A stretch of DNA of 64,000 nt from an uncultured Sulfitobacter sp. (GCA_947492925.1 CANLOQ010000006.1:87586-151585), one strand, 5' to 3'; shown: positions 16,414 through 25,738, numbered from the stretch's first letter. Made by a program: numbers and translations. The notes: generated by a model from the letters alone, not told the origin.

Positions 16414-16827
16414 CTAGTTCAACGACCGCAGTGGGGCGTCCACCGAGGATTGATTGGCACCGGTGCCGAAGATCGAAGCAACGCCAACGTTCAAGAAGGT
16501 CGGGATGGCGACCATACAGGCTGCGGCGACGCTAAGCATCAGAATGCGGCCCGTCTCGACAGAGTTGTCATTGGTGTTGCGTGAGCGTTTGATCATCGCC
16601 ATCACAGCCATGATCGCGAAGACGACTCCAAGCACGAAGGAGATCGTGCCAAGAATATCTGCGGCCGGTCCGAGTTGGCTTGAGCGCATCTCGGTGAAGA
16701 TGTCGCCAAACGTTTGCGCGAAGGCCTGAGTTGCCCAAATAGTTCCCAAGGCGACGGACAGGGTTGAGCGGAGGATGACAGGTCGCCACGAACGGCGGAT
16801 TTTGGCCGGGGGCTTTGTTCTGGGCAT
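16414..16827 (-). CDS. IcmD/DotP/TraR-like membrane protein
   Basis: A 137-residue protein with a long basic N-terminus, a signal-like segment (about residues 17-37, ending in AQAFAQ) and two further hydrophobic segments (ILGTISFVLGVVFAIMAVMA; ILMLSVAAACMVAIPTFLNVGVA). This is the IcmD topology. It lies between the IcmC-like gene and dotO, the R64 traQ-traR-(S-T)-traU order. The name rests on topology and synteny together. Confidence 0.65.
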   Translation of the reverse strand: MPRTKPPAKIRRSWRPVILRSTLSVALGTIWATQAFAQTFGDIFTEMRSSQLGPAADILGTISFVLGVVFAIMAVMAMIKRSRNTNDNSVETGRILMLSVAAACMVAIPTFLNVGVASIFGTGANQSSVDAPLRSLN

Positions 16828-16842
16828 GAGAGGTTCCTTGTT

Positions 16843-17391
16843 TTAGCCGAAGAAGAGATTTTCGAAGAGACCGACGGTGCGGGGCAGGTCCACTGCCATG
16901 ATCCCTGCGATCATGTGGATGAAGCCTTTGCCCATCAGGCCCTGCGCGGGCATGTCGGCAGACTTGACGCAGAGAAAAAGACCGCGCACCACGGCGAGCA
17001 ATCCGATGAATTGTGCGACGCGCACGAGCGCGATCAGGATTGCCTCGCCCGGCGCACCGGCAACAGGTGAGAGCATCTCGGGCGCATAGGCCATGATTTC
17101 GCTGGCGGCGCTGGCCGTCGTATTGCTCGCCCCGTAAAGCGAGGCGATCCACGCCGAGAGCGTCAGATCGAGGGAGATGATCAGCAGGCCGAAGACAATA
17201 TATGTTATGCCCTGCCAGTAGCCGTGGCGACGATGATGGGCATGGGCCCGCTCCTCGGCGGTTACCAGCATCAAGCGGCTGCCGATCAGAACAAGCACGA
17301 TGCCCAGCACGAAACAGAGCGCGGCCAAGAAGGCTTGCGCCGTTGGCAGGATGTTCGTCACCCGTGTGAAGAAGGCGGTCAGCTCGTCCAT
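16843..17391 (-). CDS. IcmC/DotE/TraQ-like membrane protein
   Basis: A 182-residue protein with four hydrophobic segments: FLAALCFVLGIVLVLIGS (about 20-37), YIVFGLLIISLDLTLSAWI (about 64-82), ILIALVRVAQFIGLLAVVRG (about 117-136) and GFIHMIAGIMAVD (about 155-167). The pattern LLAVVRGLFLCVK followed by GKGFIHMIAGIMAVD matches the conserved end of IcmC/TraQ-type proteins. It lies directly upstream of the IcmD-like gene, as in R64. Confidence 0.7.
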   Translation of the reverse strand: MDELTAFFTRVTNILPTAQAFLAALCFVLGIVLVLIGSRLMLVTAEERAHAHHRRHGYWQGITYIVFGLLIISLDLTLSAWIASLYGASNTTASAASEIMAYAPEMLSPVAGAPGEAILIALVRVAQFIGLLAVVRGLFLCVKSADMPAQGLMGKGFIHMIAGIMAVDLPRTVGLFENLFFG

Positions 17392-17406
17392 GAGACGTCA
17401 TCCACA

Positions 17407-18042
17407 TCATTCCCCATCCTTCTCGGCTCCGGTATCGCCTTCAGGGATCAACACTACCCGTTTGGGTGCATCCTCTTGGGCAGCGGCCACCGGCGTGACC
17501 TGCACCGGACGTGAACCAAAATTTTCAGGCGCGGCAATCTCTTCGAGACCGGGTAGCGATGCGCCGATCAGGCCGGTCGTCGAATAAAGCTGACGGATGG
17601 CATTTGAATGCGCGCCATTCACCTTGCGCTGTTCCTGCAGGCGAGCGACCAGTTTGGGCAGCACACCGTCGCGGCCCGTCAACAGCACAAGTTCCGAGCG
17701 CATCGCCATGCTCTGCTCGGTGAGCAAGGCGACTTCTGATTGCAATGCATCGAGTTCAGCGGTTTGGTCTGGCGCGACTGAACCGACGACCACATGGGCA
17801 GCATCGACCCTCGGCTGCATCGTGGTATAGGCGAAAACGCTGCCAACACCGACCAAGGCGAAAATGGCGATGCCGAGCGACAATTTGAAAAATCCGTTGA
17901 TGAATCCCGTGAGTGGTGTCTCGGGTCGCTCCATGAATATCGTGTCGCCGTCTCGCGAAGCACGTGCCGATTGAAACCGATCAGCGAAGGCATCTGCGGG
18001 CGAGATCGGCCTGACGTTCAATGCTCCTCTGCTGGTCATCAC
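17407..18042 (-). CDS. DotF/IcmG/TraP-like bitopic protein
   Basis: A 211-residue protein: about 45 polar N-terminal residues, one transmembrane segment (LSLGIAIFALVGVGSVFAYT), then a predicted coiled coil (about residues 90-150, DQTAELDALQSEVALLTEQ onward) and a charged tail. This is the layout of DotF/IcmG. It is the first gene of the minus-strand tra operon, immediately before the TraQ-like gene, where R64 has traP. The promoter region upstream contains the shared transfer operator. Confidence 0.6.
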   Translation of the reverse strand: MMTSRGALNVRPISPADAFADRFQSARASRDGDTIFMERPETPLTGFINGFFKLSLGIAIFALVGVGSVFAYTTMQPRVDAAHVVVGSVAPDQTAELDALQSEVALLTEQSMAMRSELVLLTGRDGVLPKLVARLQEQRKVNGAHSNAIRQLYSTTGLIGASLPGLEEIAAPENFGSRPVQVTPVAAAQEDAPKRVVLIPEGDTGAEKDGE

Positions 18043-18240
18043 TACCGTTCCTTTCGCAATCGTCGGAACGATGCGCGTTCAAAATGTTTGCGTCGGCTGC
18101 CGCCGTTCGAGAGCCACGATCCTCACCTGATCCCTGTTCCGTGTCGGCTCACCTATGTTGGGCCTGAAAGCGGCGGCAAGTCCGATGGGCTGTGACTTGG
18201 TCGCGCAACGCTATAGCCATCAAAATCAATAGCATGTATA

Positions 18241-18258
18241 TAACGATGTAACTATCGG
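18241..18258. promoter_or_regulatory. Transfer operator between the two divergent tra operons
   Basis: TAACGATGTAACTATCGG matches the dotD operator (TAACGATATAAGTATCGT) at 15 of 18 positions, including the inverted TATCG half. It sits in the 259-bp region between the divergent 18042 (minus) and 18302 (plus) gene starts, so it can control both large operons. Confidence 0.6.
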
Positions 18259-18301
18259 AGTAAACCATTTTATAATACACCATGAAAGTTAAGGACGCGC
18301 C

Positions 18302-19528
18302 ATGTTCACCTTCAGATTCTCCCCACAGACCCTCTTGCCCAACTCGCACCCTGCCTCATTCTTGGGCTCGTTCTCAAAAAGGGGACACCGCGTGCGGGTG
18401 TCATCACTGGCCTGTCTCATCGTCATGAGCTCTGCAGTTACCGGCTCTGCTGAGGAATACAGCTGGAAGGAGGGCTTTGCCGGGTGCACGGGCACTTCGC
18501 CTTTCATCGAAACTTTGATCTCGAAAACGGACCCGGATGTGCGCCCGCTCATGAAGATCGGCGAGATGCAGGCCTGGGTGATCAAGGATCAGGATGGCAA
18601 CCCCGCGACCGCACTGACGACGCAAGACGGATTGACGATTGTCGGGCGAATCATCGGCCCCCAGGGTGAAGACATTACGGCCGCGTTGCTGGCGACGGTG
18701 CCCGATCCAAGCGCCAAACCAGTGGCAGGTCCTACACAGCGATCAATCCCGACATCACCGCAAGCTGCGACGGGTGCAGCACCTGTCGCTGAGCAATCAA
18801 CCCCTGCCCCTCGGATGACGCTCATGCCCGAGGCCGATCAAACGGCATCAGTCGACCTGACCATCCAATCACCTGCGCTCAACCAATTGCGCACCGTTTT
18901 GCAGCCTCAAAATGCAGCCTCGGTGGCAAACTCAACACCAGAGAACCCCAATTCTTCTAATAGTACAGTCGCCAGCGCCCCCATCACCGCTGTCGAACAA
19001 CCCTCGGCCGATGTTCAAGCCGGGATCGACACCATCTTCAAACAGGCAGGCGAAGAACGGATTTGGTTCTCAGCGGCGACGCCCAATCCCGGCGCACCTG
19101 TCGTCTACATGTTGGCCGACCCCGAATGCCCGCATTGCCAGTGGACCATCGATCAGATGCACAGCCAAATCGCCTTCGGGTCCATTGATCTGCGAATTAT
19201 TTTCGCGCCGATCACCGGCGTTCAAGGCTTCAACACCTCGCTGTCGATCCTGCATTCCCAAGACATTCCACAAACCTTCATGTCGCATATGACGTCGAAA
19301 ACCCGTGGGACGGCGGCTGTCGCCCAGATGGACGCGAACCAAGCCGATAAGGCCGTCATTCAGGGCATCGTCGACAACATCAACTGGATGCGGGCCAACA
19401 AGATGCCGGGTGTACCGTTCTTTCTCTACCAGACTGATCAAGGTGCAAAATTCGCTTTCTCGGAACTGCCTTCGGACATTCTGACCATCGCCAAGGCGGA
19501 AATGCCCGTCCCCGCCAGCAATCAGTGA
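18302..19528 (+). CDS. DsbC/TrbB-like thiol-disulfide protein of the transfer system
   Basis: The C-terminal domain is thioredoxin-like with the redox motif CPHC in ADPECPHCQWTIDQM (about residues 277-291) and a cis-Pro loop candidate in MPGVPFFLY. The middle is a Pro/Ala/Thr-rich linker. A signal peptide is present only if translation starts at the GTG at 18392 (MRVSSLACLIVMSSAVTGSA), which has AAGGGG upstream; the ATG at 18302 gives an odd 30-residue extension. R64 encodes a comparable disulfide isomerase (trbB). It probably folds the Cys-bearing transfer proteins encoded divergently. It leads the dotI-dotH-dotG-icmT operon. Confidence 0.75.
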   Translation: MFTFRFSPQTLLPNSHPASFLGSFSKRGHRVRVSSLACLIVMSSAVTGSAEEYSWKEGFAGCTGTSPFIETLISKTDPDVRPLMKIGEMQAWVIKDQDGNPATALTTQDGLTIVGRIIGPQGEDITAALLATVPDPSAKPVAGPTQRSIPTSPQAATGAAPVAEQSTPAPRMTLMPEADQTASVDLTIQSPALNQLRTVLQPQNAASVANSTPENPNSSNSTVASAPITAVEQPSADVQAGIDTIFKQAGEERIWFSAATPNPGAPVVYMLADPECPHCQWTIDQMHSQIAFGSIDLRIIFAPITGVQGFNTSLSILHSQDIPQTFMSHMTSKTRGTAAVAQMDANQADKAVIQGIVDNINWMRANKMPGVPFFLYQTDQGAKFAFSELPSDILTIAKAEMPVPASNQ

Positions 19529-19540
19529 TGGGATGCGTCT

Positions 19541-20188
19541 ATGCTGCCAGACAATGAACACCTGAGCGCCGCTGAATCCATCCTGCGCTCGGCACGCACC
19601 TTTGAGATTTCCTACAAGGTCATGGCCAAGATCGCGCTTGGTCTTGGCCTGTCGACGACCGTGCTCGCGGCCTCGACCGCCTATCTTGCCGTCAATCGTC
19701 CTGAGCCACGCTATTTTGCGACGACCACGGACGGACAGCTGCTGCCGCTCGTCCCGCTCGACAAGCCGCACCAATCGGCCGCCGAGGTGAGTAATTTTGC
19801 GGTTAAGGCTGTGACGTCCTCGCTCACCTACGACTTTGCCAACTACCGTGCTGATTTTAACAACGCGCTGCAGTATTTTACCAAGCCCACCGGCTGGAAC
19901 CAGTTCGTCGAGGCCGTCCAGAAGAGCCAGATGCTCGATCTCGTGCAAAGCCGCCGTCTCAACACGACTGCCGTGGCGAACAATGCGGTGATTGTCCGCG
20001 AGGGCATCAATGATCGCGGCGTCTATGAATGGATCGTGCAGATCCCTCTGCGCGTGACCTACCAATCAGCCTCCGAAGTGACGGGTCAAAACTTCATGAT
20101 CACCGTCAATATCGAACGGCTGCAAACCTATGAATCCCCTTATGCGATGGCCATCTCCCGCTTCATCGCGGCTCCCGGAGGTTCCTAA
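19541..20188 (+). CDS. dotI: DotI/IcmL/TraM-like inner-membrane protein
   Basis: A 215-residue protein with one transmembrane segment (about residues 27-50, AKIALGLGLSTTVLAASTAYLAV). A periplasmic NTF2-like domain follows: FAVKAVTSSLTYDFANYRADFNNALQYFTKPTGWNQF is the conserved IcmL pattern, then VYEWIVQIPLRVTYQS and the ITVNIERLQ strand. DotI forms rings with DotJ in Legionella; here only one copy is present. The stop overlaps the dotH start by 1 bp. Confidence 0.88.
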   Translation: MLPDNEHLSAAESILRSARTFEISYKVMAKIALGLGLSTTVLAASTAYLAVNRPEPRYFATTTDGQLLPLVPLDKPHQSAAEVSNFAVKAVTSSLTYDFANYRADFNNALQYFTKPTGWNQFVEAVQKSQMLDLVQSRRLNTTAVANNAVIVREGINDRGVYEWIVQIPLRVTYQSASEVTGQNFMITVNIERLQTYESPYAMAISRFIAAPGGS

Positions 20189-21405
20189 TGCGAGAGTTCA
20201 AACCGACACCGGGGCGATTGCGCCTTTCCGGCAGCGTTCTAATCGTTGGCATGTTGATGATACCCAGCCAGATTTACCAGGCGCAAGCGCAGCAAGTTCA
20301 GCTTGATAGCAGTGGCGATGAGACCGTGCCACCTGGCACCGAGGTACAGACCCCCCTGCCCCAGATCACGAACCGACCCGCTGCTACCCTTCCGGGCCAG
20401 GACAATGGGACCACAACTGTCACCATCGAGAATGGCGGAAACCAACCCCCCGCCCAGCAAGACCTGCCCACAGGGTCTGAGCCGTTAACGCAGAACGAAA
20501 TCAATCAGCGCCTGCAGCCGGATGGGCAGCAGCCGACAACGCCGACTGGTGACTTCCCGATTGTCGGCGCTCAGGAACTGCTTCAAAGCCTCGACGATCT
20601 TGACCGTCCTCTGACACCCGAGGAGATCACGGCCTATGGCGCTGCGATCCAGAGCCAGTTCCCAATGACGCCTGAGATGATCATGGACTACCGCCGCCGC
20701 GTTGACGAAAGCCAGAAGGCCGCCGCAACGCCGCCGTCCGGACAATTTCCCAATGCGATCTCGGATGCCAAGCGGCTGACACTGGATTCCGCGCAAGACC
20801 CCGAAGTTCTGCTGACCGGGCCGGATACCGTCAGCGTCATGGCCTTCTATGATAGCACGGGTGCCGCTTGGCCCGTCGCATCTTACGTGATCGGCAAGCC
20901 AAAGAGCTTTCAAGTCTATGCGATGCAGGAAGGCTCCAACCAGTTGGCGGTCACGCCGCTCGTGCAACACGGGTTCTCCAACATCGTGGTCTCGCTCGTC
21001 GGCGAGAGCCGGCCTCTGGTGTTCGAGGTCCGGACAAACTCACTCAACACGCATTATCGCCGCGACTTCACGGTGCACGGGCTCGGACCCAATGCAGCCT
21101 CCAAACCGCTGCAAACCCGTCAGAGCGAACCCGTCGCCCGCGCCTCGAACGATGTGATGATGGCCTTTGCGACAGGTGCTGACATTCCCGGCAATGCGGT
21201 ACGGCTATCGACGGACAATCCCGGCGTCAGAGCATGGAGTTATGACGGGGCGATCTATCTGCAATCTGCCGAGGCGATCATCTCTCCACCTGCCTCAAGA
21301 ATCCTGACCGGGCCGGGACAGGTAAAAGCCTATCGGATCAGGCCGACATCTGTTGCTCTGATCTCGTCGAATGGGCGCGTCTCAAAAGTGAGGATTTCTC
21401 AATGA
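20188..21405 (+). CDS. dotH: DotH/IcmK/TraN-like outer-membrane core protein
   Basis: A 405-residue protein with a signal peptide (to about residue 35, ending AQAQ), a long Pro/Gln/Thr-rich linker (about 35-125) and a conserved C-terminal domain. That domain begins near PLTPEEITAYGAAIQSQFP and continues through DTVSVMAFYDSTGAAWPV to HYRRDFTVHGLGP and TGPGQVKAYRIRP, typical of DotH/IcmK and TraN. It forms the outer-membrane ring with DotC and DotD. It overlaps dotG by 4 bp. Confidence 0.87.
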   Translation: MREFKPTPGRLRLSGSVLIVGMLMIPSQIYQAQAQQVQLDSSGDETVPPGTEVQTPLPQITNRPAATLPGQDNGTTTVTIENGGNQPPAQQDLPTGSEPLTQNEINQRLQPDGQQPTTPTGDFPIVGAQELLQSLDDLDRPLTPEEITAYGAAIQSQFPMTPEMIMDYRRRVDESQKAAATPPSGQFPNAISDAKRLTLDSAQDPEVLLTGPDTVSVMAFYDSTGAAWPVASYVIGKPKSFQVYAMQEGSNQLAVTPLVQHGFSNIVVSLVGESRPLVFEVRTNSLNTHYRRDFTVHGLGPNAASKPLQTRQSEPVARASNDVMMAFATGADIPGNAVRLSTDNPGVRAWSYDGAIYLQSAEAIISPPASRILTGPGQVKAYRIRPTSVALISSNGRVSKVRISQ

Positions 21406-22697
21406 GCGATTCAAAAGAACCAAATAAAAACAACGATGAAGCCGCAATTGAACCTGCGATAGACGCGGGTGAAGCTAGTCGCGACCGCGGATCGGGCCGC
21501 ATCAATCGCGTGCGTAAGCGCGGCCTTCTCTCTTTCCGGAATTTCGCGTTCTTGACCGTTCTCGTGGTCGGTGGCGCGGTCGGCTACGAGGTTTGGAAGA
21601 ACCCGGAATTAATCGGCCCAAGCCGTTTCGCCGGAACACCCAACGTTGATGATACGCCTGCTGGCGATCAGCTGCGCACCTCAGAGCGATATCAAGACAA
21701 TCTGCGTCAGCAGAATGAGGATGGCGCACGTGAGGCGCAGAACACAGACACATCCTTCATTGCGACGCCCGATGAGCCTTTGCGGCAGATCGATGAGAAA
21801 CCGCCGGCAATCGCGCCGAACCCTAATCGTCCCCTGCCCCCGGCAAACGTCCCTGTGGAAACACAGCAGCCTCGAACGGTGGTGATTAATCGCCAGCAAC
21901 CTTTGCGGCAACAACCTCGCCCGACGGGGACCCAGCCCCAGGCGCCGGATTACACTCGCATCAACCGGTTGGCTCAGCTCATGGCCACGCAGCAGCAAGG
22001 ATTACTCAGTTCGTGGCAGGTTCAACCTTCGGCGGGAACGGTCGTGGTCGAAGAAGAGCTGTTGCCGAAGGAAGAGCCAGCAATTGACGGGACGGTTGCA
22101 AATATTGGAGCAAGACAGCGTCAGTTCCCTACCCTCTCACAACCGCTTGTCCGTGCCGGCGATGTCGTCCTGGCATCGACCATAATCACCAACGACAGCG
22201 ACACCCCCGGTCCCGTTGTGGCTGAAATCCGCAGAGGCCCATTGAAAGGCGCACGGCTGCTTGGCGGGTTTGAGGCAAACCAGAATAACAGGCATTTGAT
22301 CGTGCAGTTCAACTCGGCTGTCCTGCCGGACGGGACGCAGGTGTCAATCTCTGCCTACGCGGTTGACGCACGACAGAAGTCGCTGGCCGTCCGCACCGAT
22401 CTGGATCGACGGCTCTTCGCACGTTACGCGCCTCGCGTCGCTGCGGCCTTCGTCTCAGGCGTAGGAGACGCGCTGTCCGATCCCGGCACATCGCTGATCG
22501 ACCTTGGCGGCGTCACAGGCGTCACCCGACCGGCGGCGACCATCGAGCAAGGGCTCTACAAGGGCCTTGCTGACGTAGGCAACGATTTGGCCGGTGAGTT
22601 CGTCCAGAATGCGCCCAAAGGTCCGTTGATCTCGCTGCGGTCGCGCCAGATCATCGGCATCTTGTTTACCAGCAATGTGGAAGCGCCAACGCGCTAA
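21402..22697 (+). CDS. dotG: DotG/IcmE/TraO-like channel protein (VirB10-like)
   Basis: A 431-residue protein: acidic/basic cytoplasmic N-terminus, one transmembrane segment (about residues 46-63, NFAFLTVLVVGGAVGYEVW), a Pro/Gln-rich linker and a C-terminal VirB10-like domain (about 225-431). That domain contains PLVRAGDVVLASTIITNDS, GPVVAEIRRGPLKGARLLG, and near the end LISLRSRQIIGILF. Legionella DotG is much longer because of pentapeptide-type repeats; this short form resembles plasmid TraO. It bridges inner and outer membranes. Confidence 0.87.
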   Translation: MSDSKEPNKNNDEAAIEPAIDAGEASRDRGSGRINRVRKRGLLSFRNFAFLTVLVVGGAVGYEVWKNPELIGPSRFAGTPNVDDTPAGDQLRTSERYQDNLRQQNEDGAREAQNTDTSFIATPDEPLRQIDEKPPAIAPNPNRPLPPANVPVETQQPRTVVINRQQPLRQQPRPTGTQPQAPDYTRINRLAQLMATQQQGLLSSWQVQPSAGTVVVEEELLPKEEPAIDGTVANIGARQRQFPTLSQPLVRAGDVVLASTIITNDSDTPGPVVAEIRRGPLKGARLLGGFEANQNNRHLIVQFNSAVLPDGTQVSISAYAVDARQKSLAVRTDLDRRLFARYAPRVAAAFVSGVGDALSDPGTSLIDLGGVTGVTRPAATIEQGLYKGLADVGNDLAGEFVQNAPKGPLISLRSRQIIGILFTSNVEAPTR

Positions 22698-22713
22698 AGA
22701 TAAAGGATTGAAC

Positions 22714-23058
22714 ATGGCGGATGACCGCTACAACATCTATCGCTCGACGGTGCATTGGCGCTACGCCATGGCGCGGCCGCATCTCATGTTCTTCGATGCC
22801 CGTCTGATTTTCTTCATCATCCTTTTTGTCTTCCACATCCGCTGGTGGACGTTTGCGGTTCTAGTGTTCGCGATCGCAGGCTTCACGGTGGCGAGCTACC
22901 TCAACTACTCGCTGGAGAACGTTGTGCGCTTGTTTGGGTCAAAGCTTGTTGGAGCGTTCCGTCCAGCTGTGGCGTACACGCGACTGCGGCCGATGGCGGA
23001 TTTTGGGTCTGATGCTTTGAATATCAGCATACAATGGAAGGGGGGGTTTCGATCTTGA
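22714..23058 (+). CDS. icmT: IcmT/TraK-like small inner-membrane protein
   Basis: The start at 22714 has AAAGGA upstream (22702-22707). The 114-residue protein shows the IcmT hallmark: a short N-terminus with WRYAMARPHLMFFDARLIFF, then FHIRWWTFAVLVFAIAGF, two hydrophobic segments around the HIRWW motif. Legionella IcmT is 86 residues; here the C-terminus is about 30 residues longer. It is the last gene of the operon. Confidence 0.87.
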   Translation: MADDRYNIYRSTVHWRYAMARPHLMFFDARLIFFIILFVFHIRWWTFAVLVFAIAGFTVASYLNYSLENVVRLFGSKLVGAFRPAVAYTRLRPMADFGSDALNISIQWKGGFRS

Positions 23059-23172
23059 ATATATTCAAGACATCACAAATTGCCTTAGTGAAGGCCAGAA
23101 AGAGCGTATATCTAGCATAGGAGCGCGATATCTATACAACATGTATCAAACCATGCTACCAACAGTGCAGAA

Positions 23173-23193
23173 CCGATTCCATAAGAGAATCGG
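23173..23193. promoter_or_regulatory. Inverted repeat before repA
   Basis: A perfect 7-bp inverted repeat, CCGATTC (23173-23179) and GAATCGG (23187-23193), spaced by 7 bp, ends 17 bp before the likely repA start. It is a candidate site for RepA autoregulation or RepB binding. Confidence 0.35.
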
Positions 23194-23210
23194 AAGCAGT
23201 GGTAAGTATC

Positions 23211-24569
23211 ATGAGCGGTACACTAGAACAATTTTTGAACGACCTCTCGCGCGGTCTTGATAAGACAATGGTCTCGGTCAACAAGGATCTGACCATTCGA
23301 AATCGGATAAAGCGATCATGGTCCATGAGGCAGTGCGCGCGCTTTCTCAACGTCAGTATACAGTACCTGACAAAGTTTGCTCGTGAGAACGCTGACTTCC
23401 CTGCAGGGGAATATGTAGGCCGAGAGCGTGTTTTTACTCTCGTTGATCTGATGAACATCCGAGCTCTTCTAGCGGCATCTGCAAAACGACCATTTGACTA
23501 TTTAGCGTGGAGAAAGCCCGGCGAACCGCTGCCAGTGATATCGTTTGCGAGTCAGAAAGGCGGGACTGCCAAGTCGTTGACGGCCGCACATTTTGCTCAA
23601 TACCTAAGTTTGCATTTTGGCATGCGGGTTGGTGTCATGGATGCGGATCCTCAGAGTACAATCACACTCTATTTTGTGGGAGGTGAAGGTCTACCTCAGC
23701 TCCCAACAGAGGACACCGCTACACTGGTCGACTTCGCAGGCCTTTACATGAGCGAAGATGGAAAGCCATATACAGAGCATGACGCGGAAACACTGGATAG
23801 TTTCTTCCTAAGAACGTCTTGGCCCGGCTTGCGCATCCTTCCAGCACATGGCGAAACTTCTGAAGGCGAACTTCAGATCACTCGGCTTATCCGTGACAAC
23901 CCTCCTGAGAAGGCATTCTACCGATACCTTCGAGATTCAATCGAGCGTTGGCGCGACCATCACCAACCTATGACAGCACCTAATGAGTTGTTGTCGAATG
24001 GATCCGTAGATCAGGAAAAGCTCAGCGAGGCACTTGGTGAAACGCTGGATTGCATCATCATTGATTACCAGCCCGCCTTGACTCTGTTTCAGTTGAACAA
24101 CGTCGTGGCATCAACAAACCTGGTGATACCCCAAACTATGAAAGGTTTCGACATTGCTACTTTGTCGACATTCGTCACCGGCCTTCGCGGGATGGTCAAT
24201 CACATCCTTGATCATGATCGTATTGAAATCGGAACCGGTGCCAACATGCTGCTCCCAACGATCGTGCAGAGAACGAATGATCAAGACTTGAAGCAAGTGG
24301 CCAATCTTTTGGAACATTGTCCTGCCGAGGTTTTACCAGTCTTTTATCTGAGATCAGATGCTATCGCGAACGCGTCTGATGTCTACCAGTCGGTGTATGA
24401 ATACGAGCCCGATACACGCGGCAAGAAGAAAGGCATTGAGCGGTTCATTACAAATGCTGACGCGGTGAACGATGCAATCGTTTCGCGGATCTGGCCAGGC
24501 CGTGAGCGCGGTTATGCAGATATTTGGATCAATGATTTCTATGAAGAAGACGGGGAGGAAACCTCATGA
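23211..24569 (+). CDS. repA: RepA (ParA-type) plasmid partition ATPase of the repABC module
   Basis: 452 residues from the ATG at 23211 (an in-frame GTG at 23199 is less likely). The N-terminal winged-helix-like region (about 30-95, SMRQCARFLNVSIQYLTKFA) is typical of RepA proteins of repABC plasmids. Next come the deviant Walker A KGGTAKS near residues 115-121, the switch motif VGVMDADPQSTITLYF, and DCIIIDYQPALTLFQ. RepA segregates the plasmid with RepB and represses the operon. The stop overlaps repB as ATGA. Base composition is clearly more AT-rich than in the tra genes before it. Confidence 0.92.
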   Translation: MSGTLEQFLNDLSRGLDKTMVSVNKDLTIRNRIKRSWSMRQCARFLNVSIQYLTKFARENADFPAGEYVGRERVFTLVDLMNIRALLAASAKRPFDYLAWRKPGEPLPVISFASQKGGTAKSLTAAHFAQYLSLHFGMRVGVMDADPQSTITLYFVGGEGLPQLPTEDTATLVDFAGLYMSEDGKPYTEHDAETLDSFFLRTSWPGLRILPAHGETSEGELQITRLIRDNPPEKAFYRYLRDSIERWRDHHQPMTAPNELLSNGSVDQEKLSEALGETLDCIIIDYQPALTLFQLNNVVASTNLVIPQTMKGFDIATLSTFVTGLRGMVNHILDHDRIEIGTGANMLLPTIVQRTNDQDLKQVANLLEHCPAEVLPVFYLRSDAIANASDVYQSVYEYEPDTRGKKKGIERFITNADAVNDAIVSRIWPGRERGYADIWINDFYEEDGEETS

Positions 24570-25603
24570 AACTCAAGCGCTCCTTGTTGCAAGCTTCAGA
24601 TAAGACATCTGACAGTGCGCCATCCGACAAGTCAGAAGTTGATAGGGTTTCGACGACGGAAGTCGCTAAGTCAGATCCAGTAGCAGTGGGTAAACCACGC
24701 ACTGGAGGCGCTGGGAGCGCTTGGAAGGCTGGCGCGGTAGAGCAGAATAGAGCGGCATTAGGTCGCGCTCGCCAAAAGACGGCTGACGATATTCTAAATG
24801 GCCATCATGAGTTGTCTGTAAGCCCAACGAAGGTCACAGACAGACTTGGCACAGACCGGCGCGAGGATTGGAAAAACCAAGAGGCTTTTCAGTCTTTGAA
24901 GAATAGTATTGAAGCAAATGGTCAAGATACACCAGTTCAGGTGTGGCCAAGCGATCCTGAATGGAAACCAGATCCGCTAGACCCAGAGAATGTGGACGGC
25001 GTGCAATTCGAGTTGATCACTGGCCGAAGGCGACATGCTATCGCAGACCTGCTCGGGATTCCTTTGCGCGCTGTACTGGCTTCGCCAGAAAAACGCGGTT
25101 CAGAGGACGAAGAATTTGAACTCCTCTTCATGCGGTTCAGGGAGAACGAGGAGCGGGAAAATCTCGGCCCTTTTGAGCGGCTTTTGTCGATTGGAGAGAT
25201 GTTTGAGAATCTGAAGGCAAATAGTCTCTCTAGCAATGTAACAGCTGTTTCTTTCGCTAAACGTATAGGCGTCCACGAGAGCATCGTGTCGCGAGGGCGA
25301 ACGGTTTTCAGAGATCGCAAACAAATCTTGAATAAATTCAAGAATGCTTATGACCTAAGTTTCCCTGACCTCCAAAAAGCCGTTTCTAGTCTCGCTGATA
25401 CAAAAGAAACGAAGGGTAAGGCACCACCAAAACCAAAGAAGATAGCCATAACAAGATCAGTTGGATCGAGAAGACTCTCGATCTCATCACAAGGCGGAAA
25501 GCTGTCTCTCAGTGCCGCCGGAATAGATTTGGATAAGCAAAGCCTAGAAGGCCTTGGCGATGTGATCGCAGCTTATCTGCAAGAGCATGGGTCGAAGAAA
25601 TGA
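24566..25603 (+). CDS. repB: RepB (ParB-type) centromere-binding protein of the repABC module
   Basis: 345 residues. The disordered N-terminus is followed by the ParB nuclease-like box (QAFQSLKNSIEANGQDTPVQV, ELITGRRRHAIADLLGIPL, RFRENEERENLGPFERL, about residues 105-205). A helix-turn-helix (SFAKRIGVHESIVSRGRTV, about 228-246) and a C-terminal dimer region complete it. It pairs with RepA for partition. No unambiguous parS palindrome was found nearby. It is separated from repC by 239 bp holding the antisense RNA. Confidence 0.9.
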   Translation: MKLKRSLLQASDKTSDSAPSDKSEVDRVSTTEVAKSDPVAVGKPRTGGAGSAWKAGAVEQNRAALGRARQKTADDILNGHHELSVSPTKVTDRLGTDRREDWKNQEAFQSLKNSIEANGQDTPVQVWPSDPEWKPDPLDPENVDGVQFELITGRRRHAIADLLGIPLRAVLASPEKRGSEDEEFELLFMRFRENEERENLGPFERLLSIGEMFENLKANSLSSNVTAVSFAKRIGVHESIVSRGRTVFRDRKQILNKFKNAYDLSFPDLQKAVSSLADTKETKGKAPPKPKKIAITRSVGSRRLSISSQGGKLSLSAAGIDLDKQSLEGLGDVIAAYLQEHGSKK

Positions 25604-25683
25604 AACGTTCACCTGCAACGACAGGGAAGGGCGCGACCCCAATTGAGGCAAAGAGCGGAAAGGAGCATCACGTGATCTAACGG

Positions 25684-25738
25684 CAAAAGAAAAGCCCCCA
25701 AACCTCGCGGCATGAGAGCTGATCTAATTCGGTGTGCA
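25684..25738 (-). ncRNA. repABC counter-transcribed RNA (incompatibility RNA) in the repB-repC gap
   Basis: On the minus strand a -35 TTGACT (25767-25772) and a -10 TATCTA (25744-25749) are exactly 17 bp apart. About 20 bp past the -10 begins a terminator: arms at about 25714-25720 and 25693-25699 (AGCTCTC with GGGGGCT, two G-U pairs), then a U-rich tract (25685-25692). The predicted transcript is about 55 nt, the size and place of repABC antisense RNAs that repress repC. The boundaries are by eye. Confidence 0.75.

Noticed and set aside
16568-17410. 280-codon minus-strand open frame across the traQ- and traR-like genes
   Set aside because: It is out of frame with two well-supported membrane proteins, is rich in Arg/His/Cys in an unnatural pattern and has no ribosome site.
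19070-20065. 331-codon minus-strand frame opposite the DsbC-like and dotI genes
   Set aside because: Spans the junction of two clear plus-strand genes; a composition artefact of GC-rich DNA.
23101-23160. Copy of the transfer operator before repA
   Set aside because: The AT-rich stretch has TATATC and ATGTAT elements but not the TAACGAT core, so it was not counted.
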